The position numbers and the translations under genes were made by a program. A model generated the notes under the pieces. That model saw nothing but the letters and a program-made list of their open reading frames with translations. It did no database searches and was not told where the DNA came from. Positions 1-15,840 of a DNA stretch of 64,000 nt are shown here, one piece after another. This DNA is from Thuidium tamariscinum (lineage: Eukaryota; Streptophyta; Bryopsida; Hypnales; Thuidiaceae). Positions within the stretch are counted from its first letter, which is position 1; each line of letters begins with the position of its first letter. Location of the stretch: contig OX344754.2 of the NCBI GenBank assembly GCA_947034885.2, positions 15,394,501 to 15,458,500 on the forward strand, read 5' to 3'.

Positions 1-530
1 GAAGAATATTTTGAAACTCAGATGCAAATAAAAGTTGTAGAATTTGAGTTTCAAATTCTACCCATAAGGTTTGATTCACCAGTGCTATCATCAATATATT
101 TCTATAATTTTCTAGAGAGAAAAAAAATTCAAAAATCCTTCTAAGTTCAATTACAAACAAAATATTGCCATTTTCTAGAGTAAATTTTGTTGTATAGGAT
201 TTGAAATGAGGATTTCTTGACATAGTGACTTTTTTGAGTTTTAGAATTCTTTAACTCTATGACCTCATTTTTGCAATTCCAAGTTTGAACTAGAGTCAAC
301 ACACATCAACTACTTGACGTACTTCCGTGTTTGTAATTTTAGAAAAATATGTATTCTAGTAATACCAAATCCAACCTTTGAATAGGACCACAACTTCATA
401 AAGTATCTATAAAAATTAGGATGACTTTCATCCAAGCTATAATGAGAAAAAATTTGATGTTCATTATGTACATTATCCAAAAAGTGGATGTCCAAGCAAT
501 TCTGGGTTAGTACCAAGTGTGAACATACCA
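1..530. other. AT-rich intergenic DNA, no gene seen
   Basis: The reading frames here are short, AT-driven and carry no recognisable motif. No repeat boundary was found apart from the TTAA element that begins at 531. Confidence 0.5.
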
Positions 531-1190
531 TTAACCCCTAAATACCCAAGGCCTGTTTTGAGTGTCTTGGAATTTACTTTAAATTGAACAAAATGCCAAC
601 ATTTTGATAAGTTATATCAATTTTTTTTAAATTGTAACCATACAAATTCAAACTAGACATATTAGAGATCTCATGGAAAAAAAACACATTAATATCACCT
701 ACAGAGTGAAAGATTATAATGTTTGACCATGAAGGTGTTAAAACTACAAAAAACTTTCAATCCTCTTTTCACAAGTCAAATCTAAAACAATGGTGACCAA
801 AAAAAAATTTGAGGTTAAAGGGCCTAACATGCATAATCCCAATCAATTTATGACTTCTTAAAAACTACCCTATAATTTTTTTAAATGAATTTTGAATGTG
901 ATTTTTGATCCAAGGTCTAGTGTATTTGAGGCTCATTTCCAAGAGCTCTCAACACTATGGGAAGTCAAGATGGCAATGGGTATCCTTGTACAAAATCTTG
1001 AATAGGAAAAATCACTATTAGTTATTTTCAAGATCGGATTTTTGATGCTAAAATTATATTTCACAAAGAACTTTCCAAAAATCCTAAACTACTAGAAATA
1101 GCAACCTGGTTATATTTCATTTAACTTCAAAGTTTTGCAAACACTAGATTTTGGTGCCTCGGGCATTTAAGGAATAAGTAACTTAAATGT
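531..1190 (-). mobile_element. TTAA-flanked non-autonomous element, copy 1 (piggyBac-like MITE)
   Basis: The left end reads TTAACCCCTAAATACCCAAG at 531. The right end is a degenerate inverse (GGGCATTT then AAGG..TAA) near 1163-1190. The interior, read on the minus strand, aligns by eye along its whole length with 21810-22071 plus 27824-28223, which is the same element interrupted by a hAT insertion. It has no coding capacity. The right boundary is uncertain by about 15 bases because the TIR has indels. Membership of the piggyBac superfamily is inferred from the TTAA/CCC ends, not from a transposase. Confidence 0.6.
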
Positions 1191-2640
1191 TGTGATTTAT
1201 AATTTGGTGCAAATAACAAAATTCAAATACTAACTAAACAAGTCCTAGGATTCCTAGCCCCATCACATCATAAGCCTATTCAACACCCGCTAAACATGTA
1301 CAACATTCTACAATCATAACATTCAAACAACATCTATGACATCTAAGAGAACATGCATAGTAGAATTCAAATGACAAGACATTAAATGCCATGCTCTCAC
1401 CTTACACATGAAGTACTTCAAAGCACAACATCTACTAATATAAAATATAATGTAAGGTAGAACAAGCAAGATTGAATGAATTCTAAACCTAAAGTTATGA
1501 CACCAAATTGATTTCTAATCTCAAAGAAGAAAAAATGAGAGAAAATACACCAAGCACTTCTGAACCACAACAAATAAGATGAATAAGGGAGTAACATCCA
1601 ATACCACACATATACCTTGCATTGAACCTTAGACTAATTCAAAACCGTCCCTAGATTGCAATTAATGTGTTTGTCAAATTCATACACTATGCACTACCTC
1701 ATGAAGTGCCTTTAGATTCATCCACTTAGCACAACGTGAGACAAATTTCTAACCCTAATCTCGTAGCATAGCCATCCATTGCCAATCAGTGACTTTGATT
1801 TCTTCATCCTTGATCAACAACTTCCATTCATGATTTATTAAGACTTCAAATGGATGGTAGAAGAAGGGAGTCTTTTCTTTGTAAAATTCATTGATGTTTG
1901 TTGATTTCACACTTGGAAGGGGGGAGGGGAAGGGAAGCTGCTCCCCTCTTTGGGAGGATAATCGTGCTCAATTCATTAAAAAAATGCATTGATTTTAATT
2001 GGTTCAAAAGTCAAAAATCATAGAAATTGAAAATTGAAAAATTACAATCATTTGGATATAAAATCAACTAGTTTGTGTTAAGCAAATATTTTTCAAAGGT
2101 GCAATGATAGAAATGATGGGGATGGCAAGAACTTTTGTAATTTATTACATTAATTGAAATTACTATAAATTATCAAGCTAAAAAGGAGCTTTGAAGTCAT
2201 TTAGATTCTTTCCATCATTCAAAAAACTACTTTCCAATTAACTACTCACTACTTTGAAATATATACCATGAACTTTTAGTTCCAACTTTCAAAAGGAGAA
2301 AGAAACACATTTTAGCCTTGGTTGGAAACAAATTTGTCTTGAGGTTGGTTTTAGGATATTGGTTTAGAATGGGCGGTTCTACCTTAATTGTAATATAATA
2401 TTGACTTCTCTTAGACTATAATAAATTGAAATCACAAAGATATACAAATTGTCAATCCTTGGCAATCATTCAAACTTAAAAAAGCCAATCATAGGACTCA
2501 AGTATTAAACATGTCTCCTTCTTGGACCACTTACTATAGTGACAACCTTTATGCAAAGATGGTTTATTATAAAACTTGCACTCTTTAGATGTTGCTAACT
2601 TGACTATCTGAGGTGTAACATTGAGGTGTAACATTGATAG
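1191..2640. other. AT-rich intergenic DNA, no gene seen
   Basis: Only short frames are present, without codon bias or domains. A short G-rich patch (GGGGAGGGG type) lies near 1920-1935. Nothing else is supported. Confidence 0.45.
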
Positions 2641-2799
2641 TAGCTGTCACCCTTGGTTTGTATTAGTTGCCCCCTATTTTAAAAAATTTAGAGGCGATTG
2701 ATTGTTTTAAAAAAAAATGTTGACCTTACTTATCACCGTTGATTTTACAAAAAATCAAAAGCTATTGATCTTATGAGATTTAATATGAGCCGTCCAATA

Positions 2800-2965
2800 T
2801 AGCTGAATATGAATACAAAGATAAATATCAAATATAGATATAGTATTGAATATGAATATGTAGTGAATATGGATATGGATATGGATTTTGATACGAATAC
2901 AAATATAGATATGATATACGTAGTGCAGAAATACAAATACAAATATGGGATATGGGATAATTGTC
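2800..2965. repeat. Degenerate hexamer array (GATATG/GAATAT type)
   Basis: Imperfect short units such as GAATAT, GGATAT and GATATG follow one another for about 160 bases. They keep both strands open by chance, which explains the low-complexity frames rich in Tyr/Ile/Asn/Met. A related array in the opposite orientation lies at 3450-3635. Confidence 0.7.
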
Positions 2966-3184
2966 CCTTTGTCACTTACACTGTTATCTAGAAATTACAA
3001 GATAGGAGGGGAGGGAGGAGATTATGAAAATTTTAAAATTTTAAAATATTTAGGAAAAAGGGGGAAGGAGGGGCATGGCTTAAGGTGAAAAATTTTTAAT
3101 TTTTAATTTTTTTTGGGTGTAATTATTGCCTCTTTTAGGTGCACAATTTGGAACTATGTACTTAAAAAAGACAGTGACTGCCTC

Positions 3185-3239
3185 TTTTGAGCTCATTGTC
3201 ATTGTCATTGTGACAAACTATGTCACAATGAGCTCAAAA
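3185..3239. repeat. Perfect 15-bp inverted repeat (hairpin)
   Basis: The arms TTTTGAGCTCATTGT (3185-3199) and ACAATGAGCTCAAAA (3225-3239) are exact inverse complements. A second inner pairing, TTGTGACA / TGTCACAA, sits inside the loop. It lies between the two hexamer arrays and may be the centre of a decayed inverted-repeat element. Confidence 0.75.
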
Positions 3240-3449
3240 ACTAAAAAAAATTAGCACCTCCCCCTCAGCCCTTCCCAATCTGATTTAATGATTTAAACAT
3301 TAAAATTTAAATATTAAACTTTTTAAGCCCTCTCCCCTCCCAATTTGATTTAGATTTAAAATTTTGTTTGACTTGAAAATCCCCCCCTCCCCCCACCCCC
3401 TCTTATAATTCGGAGAGAGTGGGTTTGGAGACAAAGGGTATGGGATAAA

Positions 3450-3635
3450 TGATATTGCATACAGTTTTTAGTATCGGTATATCATATTCGTATTCGGACA
3501 GTATCTACATTCAATACTCGTATCAATATTTTGTATCCGTGTCCAATATCCGTATCCAGTATCCGTGTCCAATATTTGTATCTAATATCCGTATCCAATA
3601 TCCGTATCCAATATCCGCATCAGTATTCGACAGTT
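3450..3635. repeat. Degenerate tandem array of AATATCCGTATCC-type units
   Basis: About a dozen imperfect 6/12-base units (AATATCCGTATCC, AGTATCCGTGTCC) are present. The sequence is the inverse-complement type of the array at 2800-2965. Confidence 0.75.
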
Positions 3636-4134
3636 GTTGATTTTTCTTGGAGGGAGGTTGGGATTTTTTAAATTCAAATCCAATGGCTGCTGATTTTTCT
3701 GAGAGGGGGGTAGAAAAATTAATCAAACAAGGGTGTATGCCTCTTTTCGTCACAAATGTGACTGCCTGTACCACTTCCACAAACTAACACCAAAAAAACT
3801 CTCATTGCTCAAAATTGAACGTACTACACATCCTACAACCAAACTCTTAACTAACAGACAATTATAAAAATTAAGAAATGCCGTCAATAATTGGCTAATT
3901 GTCTCAAACACCAAGCATTGCTAATCACTGGCAACACAAAAGAAGCACAAATGTACAGATTAATAATCCAAATTATTGCTTGATTGAAGGAAAATACAAG
4001 TACAATTGACAAAGTGAGCAATCACTTCAAAATTGAGAGAGGGAAAAAAAACTGTCAATTTCTCTTTAAAATCAATCTTGGCTGTAAATAACCCTCAGTT
4101 AATTGCACTTGTTCATTTGTGTAACTATTTTCTT

Positions 4135-4419
4135 AGATTAAGGTAGGTACATCCAAAAGCGCCATTTATTCATACTGTGCCTAGTTCCTATTATTAGCTA
4201 GTTCAGATTTTTATGTAGTCCTGTTGGCAAGCGAAACCATGTTCCGACGCACCAAAGAACACAGGATTTGGATACCGTATGCAGAAGTTATTAATAATCA
4301 AAGTTTGTTTCTGAAAGCGCCATCTACAGCCTCTGAACATGACTGATTTTGGAAATGTATGTGCACTGTAGATGGCGCTTTTAGGAACAAGGTGCTTTTG
4401 GGTGTACCTATTTTAATCT
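4135..4419. mobile_element. Short MITE with ~30-bp terminal inverted repeats and an inner hairpin
   Basis: The left end AGATTAAGGTAGGTACATCC (4135 on) is mirrored by the right end, whose inverse complement reads AAGATTAAAATAGGTACACC (ending near 4419). Both are followed inward by CAAAAGC(G/A)CC. An inner perfect 16-bp palindrome pair, AAAGCGCCATCTACAG (4314-4329) and CTGTAGATGGCGCTTT (4366-4381), reuses the same AGCGCC core. There is no coding capacity. I could not define a target-site duplication with confidence. Confidence 0.65.
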
Positions 4420-4599
4420 TGACTTCCTTCATCTTGTTGTTTAATAGAGCCTTTTCCACTTGCATAACTAATTGCCTTTGTTTCTCATACTATTTTAATT
4501 TTGGAATTGTCTTGAATTGGTCTATTTGTCTTGTGACACCAAAATGAACAAAATTAATTTTACAAATTTGTCTACAATGAATAACACAATCTTTTTGAG

Positions 4600-5617
4600 T
4601 GGAACAAAAGTGTAACTTTTTATCCTTTGAATTTTGTGTAGAAAGGAAAAATCTTTTATAGTAGTTTAAATTTCAATTACTACTTTTGGATTATTTTAAA
4701 GAAATGATTTCCACAATATCAAAATGGATGATTTCCATGTCTGTCTTTTAAGTCTTAATGTTTGGATGGTTAACCTTGTAATGCTACTACAGATTTTGAG
4801 TGTACAATGGATGATATAAAATTCTTGCATGTAAGATAGAATTACAATTGTTCATCTTTGAAATTTTAAACAAAAGGGAAAGTCATAAACATTTCCAATT
4901 TTAAAAAAATAGATGATTTGTATAGTTTCAATAACATGTCCTCTTAGGGTTAACTCTTAAACGCCAAGGCGGACATTTGGCATCCATTGAATGACAAAGA
5001 ATCTTTCTTTGCAAGACAGAACTACAATTTTTCATCCTTGGTATTAAAAGTGGAAAGGGGAGATGTTCTATAGTACCTTGACTTCCAATGGGTATATTTA
5101 ATTTATTCAAAGCTCATGATATCACATGCTATCAAAATGCATGATTTCCACTCCGTCCTTTAGAAGTTAACCTTTAAACGCCGAAGAGGACATTTTGCGT
5201 CCGTTGATTGAGAGAGAATCTTCCCTTGTAGAATGGAAGTGCAACTATTGGTCCTCGGTTTTAGAGGTAGAAAGGAGAGATCTTCTATAGGGCTTTTACT
5301 TCCAATGAATATATTTGGTTTTTCCAAAGGAGATGATGTCACACGGAATCAAAATGCATGATTTCCACGATCACTAGTTTGTTATTCAAGGATTAACCCA
5401 TAAACGTCGACATGGATGTTTGGCGTTGATGAATGACAAGAAAGTTTCCTGTACAGAACAAAAATACAAATATTCATCCCTATTTATAGGGGTGGAAAGG
5501 AGAAATCTTCTCCAATGCTTTGACTTGCAATGAGTGATTTTGGAATTTGATATAGCAATGCTTCACACGGTATCAAAATGCATCATTTTCCACGGTCATC
5601 CGTCCGTCCTTTAAGGG
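4600..5617. repeat. Tandem array of ~225-bp units
   Basis: Four to five diverged units follow each other. Landmarks recur at about 4944, 5167, 5392 and 5618 (GTTAAC..TAAACGCC..GGACAT..TTGGC), and each unit ends with a CAAAATGCATGATTTCCAC box followed by GTCCTTTA. The first unit(s), 4600-4940, are more degenerate. Two similar 60-residue minus-strand frames inside the units are by-products of the repetition. The unit start resembles the end of the TTAA element at 5618, so the array may have grown from such an element. Confidence 0.75.
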
Positions 5618-6352
5618 TTAACCCCTAAGTGCTGCCGGCGCCAATTTTTGGCATTCGGCAGGCTTCACAGGGGCCCAGGAGGACCCTGAACAATAGTTTT
5701 TTTCTTCATTTTATTTTAGTGACTTTTCATGTTGAGTTGTAAATAGTCTCCAATTGAGTTTTTAGTCTAACTAATGTTTGTTTTTATGTAGTTGAGAAGT
5801 AATTAGAGAAAATGGATAACAAAATTTGCCATTTTACTGTATTTTGAGAAATTGACATAATCTGAAATTTCTCCTTGAATATGACATTTTCTGAGTATGA
5901 GCCCAACTAATGAAATGAAGATCATCTACTCGAGTTTCTACTCCAATTGAAATTTTGAATCTTTTTGTAAAAATGAATATTTTATTGCAGTTTGCACTTT
6001 GGCTATATTTTTAAGGTCCATTACATTCTAATTATAGATGTACATGGTAAATCAGTTTACACCATGATGATTTTCACTGTAATGTTCGCACATGGTGAAA
6101 TTTTCAGATTTTTTGAGATTATTTTCTATTTGATATGATTTTTTCTTCATTTTTACTTCAGAAAATTTCAGAAAATACAATTTTCCTCAAAAAAATCTGA
6201 AATTTCTGTGAAGTACAGAGGACATGCAGTTTCATCTCTGAAAAATAAAAATAAAAATTTTCATACGCATCTGATTACAAAATGGCAACAAAATGAGCGA
6301 CAGAGAGGGCGGCCTCAAACCAGTGGCCACAGGCCCGGCGTTTCAGGGTTAA
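5618..6352. mobile_element. TTAA-flanked non-autonomous element with GC-rich ends (piggyBac-like MITE)
   Basis: It is bounded by TTAA at 5618-5621 and 6349-6352. The left TIR is CCCCTAAGTGCTGCCGGCG. The right TIR, read inward on the minus strand, is CCCTGAAACGCCGGGCC. The interior (about 727 bp) is AT-rich and non-coding. The ends belong to the same type as the copies at 531, 21810 and 53542 but are more GC-rich, so this is probably a different subfamily. Confidence 0.6.
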
Positions 6353-6599
6353 TAAGGGTCCACACTCCACACCACGACTCCATCGATTTTGGTGCTACCC
6401 ACGGTGATAGGTGTCACTCGCGGCAAGCAGGCCTTCTCTCAGAGCCATCTATTTCTCTGATAAATTATACAGAAAATTGGCGTCCCGCAATAGAAGAAAT
6501 TTTCAAAGCTCCGATGATAAATCCTAACCGAAATGATTCTCAATTGCGCAATTGCTTCCGAGCTCCATAAGTTTTCAGGGTTCTGACGAGATCATTGCA

Positions 6600-11087
<4,488 letters not shown>

Positions 11088-11902
11088 GAACAGTTCTGCT
11101 GTTGCGTTGATGGACGGTTGTTGCCACATATGTCCAATCGACCTCAATTCATTGTACATTATTTAAAAATTGCTTTCTCAATAATCTGGGAAAACATCTT
11201 AGGTAATATGGAGATTATCTTTGTAGGTCATATGGAGATTTCATTTTGTGTCTAGTGTGTTAACTTTTGTTGTATCTGTTGTATCCAAGGGTAATTCATC
11301 CCTTTACGCTCATCATTTTGGTTCTTCTGGAGCTGCATACGATTCACATGCACGAAAGATTCATTTTTCGCTTTTTTGGAAAATGAGGGATCGACAGTTG
11401 TTAGCGAGCTCAGAAACTGCTACTAACTTATTAGGTAGGGAGTGGTTTATTTTTTTAACCGTCTCATGTCCTCAGAGGGATGAGAAAGAGTCGATTGTGG
11501 GCATCTTGAAGGACAGATATCGGGCATGGCATCATCGCACGAAGTTTCAGCGTGACATATGCAGAATTTCGTTTTTATGGTTCAAATTTAATGTAGGTCC
11601 CCGGTATGGAGATGTTTTCATCGATGCAAACATGCACGTGATAATCTTCCAACCTGTTCTTTCAACACAGGCAATGGAGGTGAAATCCACTGTGACCGCT
11701 TACCTAATGGTGAAGATGGGCAATTTGGGGCCTGGGGCGTTCTTCAGGTCTACGCAACCTTGACGTGACTCCTTCAAAGGTAGTTGGCACACAAAGAACA
11801 CTGACAATTTGTGTGATGGTGGAAAATTTACGCAAGTGAAAGCATGGGAGGTCTTTGAATGGGTACGACCGTCTGAGGTGAGAAATCAGGTCCATGGAGG
11901 TT
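11088..11902. other. Spacer, probably beta-amylase 3' UTR plus unassigned sequence
   Basis: A GC-richer stretch (11640-11745) is bordered by CAG and CAG|GT and is open in one frame (start GNGGEIHCDRL, end FGAWGVLQ). It could be an isolated exon relic, but I do not recognise it and no matching exon follows. The rest shows no gene. Confidence 0.35.
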
Positions 11903-12318
11903 CAGCATATTTGATTATCTAAGGGTTCTCTTTTACACCCTGAGTGTCAATTTAACGAAAATGTGTTCTGGCAGCTCTCGAGGCTTGGCATGACTGGTTT
12001 TGCTGCCTTTGGAGATTGTTTGCTTGTCAATTCGCAAGTAGATTTCACCGAAGGCTACTAGCCCTCATCGCTTGCACATAACATGAGCAGCGACGAAGCA
12101 TTGTGGTGAGAAAATAGGTCGCAGCATATTCGAATTTCTATGGGCTCTGCTTTACACCTTCAGTGTCAATTTTATGGAAATCTGGCAGCTTACAATGTTT
12201 GACATCATAAGTTTTGCAGCCATGGGAGATTGTTTGCTGGCCAATTCGCAGGCAGAGTTTCCTGAAGGATACAAACCCTAACGCTTGCACAAGCATGAGC
12301 ACTGACGAAGCTTTGTGG
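11903..12318 (+). repeat. Tandem duplication (~200 bp) of F-box gene promoter and first codons
   Basis: Copy 1 (11903-12106) and copy 2 (12122-12318) align from CAGCATATT through TTTACACC, AGTGTCAATTT, GAGATTGTTTGCT, CAATTCGCA and GCTTGCACA to the start codon and the next seven codons. Copy 1 has its ATG at 12083 and reads MSSDEALW followed directly by TGA. Copy 2 has its ATG at 12295 and reads MSTDEALW into the F-box gene. Copy 1 is therefore a decapitated upstream minigene left by a tandem duplication. Confidence 0.8.
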
Positions 12319-13359
12319 AACAATGAGGTGGAGGAGATTCTAGCGGACAACTTGCCAGTGCCCGTCATCTACCAGTTGCAATGTGCGATGGCGCTCCTTG
12401 CGTGGTGGCGGCCAACTGGAAAGACCAAACCTCGTTCTACCATTCCTCTTCGACAATGAGCGCGCTTCAACTGCGACCTTCAGTCCCACATTGCGAAGAT
12501 GGCATCGTCTTCCGCTCTGCAACAACCTCCCATTCCCATTCCCATTCTCGAAGGCACGGGGTGATGTGTTTCTCGTCCCTGCGGATGGGGGTCTCTTTTG
12601 TTACATGGTAGGGTTGCCTCCCCGCAGAAGGATGTGAAGTTCATCATGGTGAACCCCGTAGCGAACACATGGAGAGAACTTCCCGCTTTAGCTGCGAAGC
12701 CCCCGCTGGTCTGCGGCTTGCATGTGGACCAACCAGGAGGCACGTGTAAACTCACCCTCGCAGGAGAAAGCTTGACTTTCAACGAACGTGCCACACATCT
12801 CTTCGACTCTGTCGCTGGGGAATGGAGGTCCGGAGGGGACCTCCTTCAGGAAGTCTTCGGAATCCAGATGCAGTGCCATTTCTGGAACGGGAGCTTTCAT
12901 TACGTAGATTGCTGTGCGAACCGAGTGCAAGCGTACAGTGAACGCAATGGCACGTGGAAGAAAGTATTACCTGGCATACCTTCCTTTCTCTGCAGCCCGA
13001 CGCTTGTGGAGTGCGATGGGAGTGTTACTCTTGTGGGACCGATTGGAAAAGAGAGGAAGCTTGAGATTATGGGTCTTGATTTAAGCAGACGAGAATGGAG
13101 GAGAAGGGAAGCGCTGTCTATTGAACCTGGGATTGAAGCGTTTCTCCATAGACTGATCCCTGGCCCATATCCCTCTTCCTTGCTCTGTGTAGGGAGAGAG
13201 AATGTGATCTATGTCTTGAGCGCCCAGGGTGATGTCGTAGTTTACGATGCGCGGCAGCGGCGTTGGAGCTTTGTGCCTTCGGTACCCGCGCGACGACACA
13301 ACGTCCTGGAGATGAGAGTAGTATTCGCATTCATTCCCACATTTCAGACACCAATTTGA
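12295..13359 (+). pseudogene. F-box/kelch-like protein gene, intronless, broken by two frameshifts
   Basis: Family members are substrate receptors of SCF ubiquitin ligases, with an N-terminal F-box and a kelch-like beta-propeller. The start MSTDEALWNN..ILADNLPVPVIYQLQC is F-box-like. At about 12382 the frame shifts: the expected continuation of Cys-Lys-Arg-Trp (seen as RWRSL in the next frame) is missing a few bases. The second frame runs through SKARGDVFLVPADGGLFCY to about 12620, where a further shift returns it to the first frame. That frame continues FIMVNPVANTWRELP to the stop at 13357-13359. Kelch-like features are the spaced aromatic/Gly strands such as NPVANTWRELP, VYDARQRRWSFVPSVP and LSRREWRRRE. 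Total length (about 350 codons) is normal for intronless plant F-box/kelch genes. Both shifts could be sequencing errors, but two in 250 bases favour a pseudogene. Confidence 0.7.
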
Positions 13360-14542
13360 GAGGGATCCATTAACATCCTTGTCCCTGAGGTTTGGGATGA
13401 GAGTCCGACCAAGGCAATTGTTTAAATTCTTAAGGATGCCAACGATAATGACGGACCTCATACCGTGTGAACTCATTTTGCTGTAACGCTTTTGATCTGG
13501 ATGCCACAACTTGTACTAGAAGGAGCCCTCATGCTTCGGAAGGCCCACCATCTTTACTCACCATCTTTGAAGATCACCGCGCAATTGACACACACCTAAT
13601 CAAAGGCACGAAAGGACGAGCCGAAGCTGGAGCACATCAAAAATTGTAGTCACGTGAGTTGCGGGAACGCATGCAAACATTTACTTCACAAGGAAACTTT
13701 CACTATGCTAAAGACCTAGTTTCCCTGAACAAACCCTATCCAGAATCAGTCTACAGAGCAGGAACAAGAGCTCATTGGTCCAACCAAAAGCTTCTACTCA
13801 AAAATTGAGTTGCATCATAAGATTTGACAAAGAAGCAACACTTTGCAAAGTCTATAGAATTCTCAAAGTCAACCTTGACACCAAGAACGACAATTAAGTG
13901 GCTCCGCTCGAGAAGAGAGAAGAGTTTAACTTAAAACTGAGCTGCTAGAGAGGGATTGTCATTACCTTGCTAAGTAACGCTTCGTTCCGTAACAGCCGCA
14001 GAAATAAAATATACGAGATCGGAAGAGGATGACAGTCGGAACAGCTCGAGCTCTTGGGTATCCCAACGTGGTTCAGATCAAAAAATTGTCATGACGTACT
14101 TTCCTGAGCGACGTCTGTGCGGTTTATCATGTCCTAAACCCTAATATGTTGATACGGAATCCGGGCATCAACGGGAGAGTGTCCTACGAAAGTACCTAGT
14201 CTATGCGCTTCGCGAACCCTAGTAGTGCACCCGTAGTCTCATCTCTTGTTCTTACTTTCTGTCTTTTTTTTTTTTTTCCGTTGCGCTTTTCCAGCACCTT
14301 CTTCTCCAACTTCTTTTCCTGGGTTTCCGTCTTCCTGAGTGACTGTTGCTTGTCTGAACGTTTTGGAATCTTTGTCAACAGGCGTCTTTGGCGTCGATTT
14401 CGTTCCTGGGACGGCGCGGCTCGGGTGAGTTTCAAGAGTTCGCTTTAATTGGTGACTGGGTTTCTTCCGAAAAATTAGTTGCGCTAGTAGTGGGAGCTCT
14501 CGCCACTTCGGAGCTTCAATTCCAGCCGATGTTCTTCGGAAC
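13360..14542. other. Spacer; 3' part may hold reticulon 5' UTR
   Basis: 13360-14150 shows no gene. From about 14200 the base composition changes to a C/T-rich leader (poly-T at about 14263, many CTTC and TTCC runs) ending in CGGCTCGG|GTGAGT at 14424, a good splice donor. This would suit a 5' UTR exon of the reticulon-like gene. That leader is not present in front of the other reticulon copies, because the shared block begins only at 14543. Confidence 0.3.
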
Positions 14543-15840
14543 TTCTGTTAGAATTGGTTTATCGTAGTGTGTGATTAGAGTCAGAATTTCTAGAGGTGTA
14601 CTGAGAATCAAGCGACCCGGAAGCTATGTGTCGCTCGAGGGTTTTGAGGTGAGGATGAGTGCCCATTATGAATTTCGAAGATTTGCACACCAGTTCAAAT
14701 GTTTAGATTATTTTGAGGATTCAAACATTTTATTTTCTGGAATATTATTGTGCAAGTCAATGAGACTGAAGACGAGCGTTGTGATCCATTTGTGGGGTTT
14801 ATCAAAAGGATTTCTGGGAGTTATAGACTGCTCGATTTGAAGAGGAGCTTCTCTGCAGATGGAGCTATCTCCGAAACCCTTCAAGTGCGAGTTGTAGCAG
14901 AAACCGATTCCGTAGCTGTACCATCTTTTGATTCATAATAAGGTTCTTTCTCATCTCCTCCAACTAGTGATAGCGTGTAGCGCAGACGATTGCTGTTTGA
15001 ATTTGCCGATCATCGAACTAAAGTAGAGGATTCTACCTTCTCGTCACTTTGAAGCATTTTAACTAGCACGTAGGAGTGCTTGAATTCGGAACTCTCTCCA
15101 TAGAGCCCACTGGAGAGATAACTGCGAGTACTGCAATAGCTAAACTCTCTTGAGATGGCAATTTTTCAAGGTGGAGATTGTAGAATTCAATTGAAGGGAT
15201 TGTAGGCTACTCCATCTTCATTCAAAGATGAGTGGCCTTTGACATTTCGCTTACAAGTCATGATTGCGCCCGGTTTGCTAATTAAAAGCGACCAAGTGTC
15301 ATGCAATAGATGAGTTTTTGCTGGTAACAATGGGAGACAGGATTAAATTCCTAATTAGATTCCTCTCCTCTGTTTTGTATCCTGACTGTTTGATTGCAAT
15401 CTTGGCACAGTTTGAATGGGCTTGGAGAGTAGATAATGCAAGGGTCCTTTTATGATACTGAAGTTCGTGGAGAAGGCACTCCAAGTACGTGCTGAAGGTT
15501 CAGTCACACTGGACTTGGTGATTAGGAGGTAACTGCTGTTTTATTCTGCAATCCTTGGTTAATTCTGTCTGTTACCTCGGAACTGTTAGCATATTCTAAG
15601 CTGGCTTGTCTCCCGTGCCAATTCTAAACTGAAATGCTGGTCTTGTGCAGAGTTTGAAGTTAGCCAAATCGGACCATACCAAAGCTGGTGTAAAGTGTGC
15701 AGTAAGTCTGTCCCTTGTCGAAGTTACCTCTCAACTGGCTGGCTGCCAGTCCGTTTCGTATGGCTGTCAGGAGTGTGGGCATGAAGGGGTTATGAACTAA
15801 GACAAACGGGGGCCTGCTGGAGCCTTGAATTTTGTTCCAA

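Noticed and set aside
2745..2991. Tyr/Ile/Ser-rich and Met/Asn-rich frames
   Set aside because: Products of the degenerate hexamer array.
4928..5342. Two similar 60-residue minus-strand frames
   Set aside because: They arise from the ~225-bp tandem repeats, not from a gene family.
11248..11763. 171-codon frame after beta-amylase
   Set aside because: No canonical ATG start, no recognised domain, and composition like the surrounding spacer; only 11640-11745 looks exon-like.
14750..14938. 62-codon frame before the reticulon gene, repeated at 46279-46467
   Set aside because: Between the two copies about eleven differences change the amino acid and only about one is silent, so there is no sign of protein constraint; treated as leader DNA.
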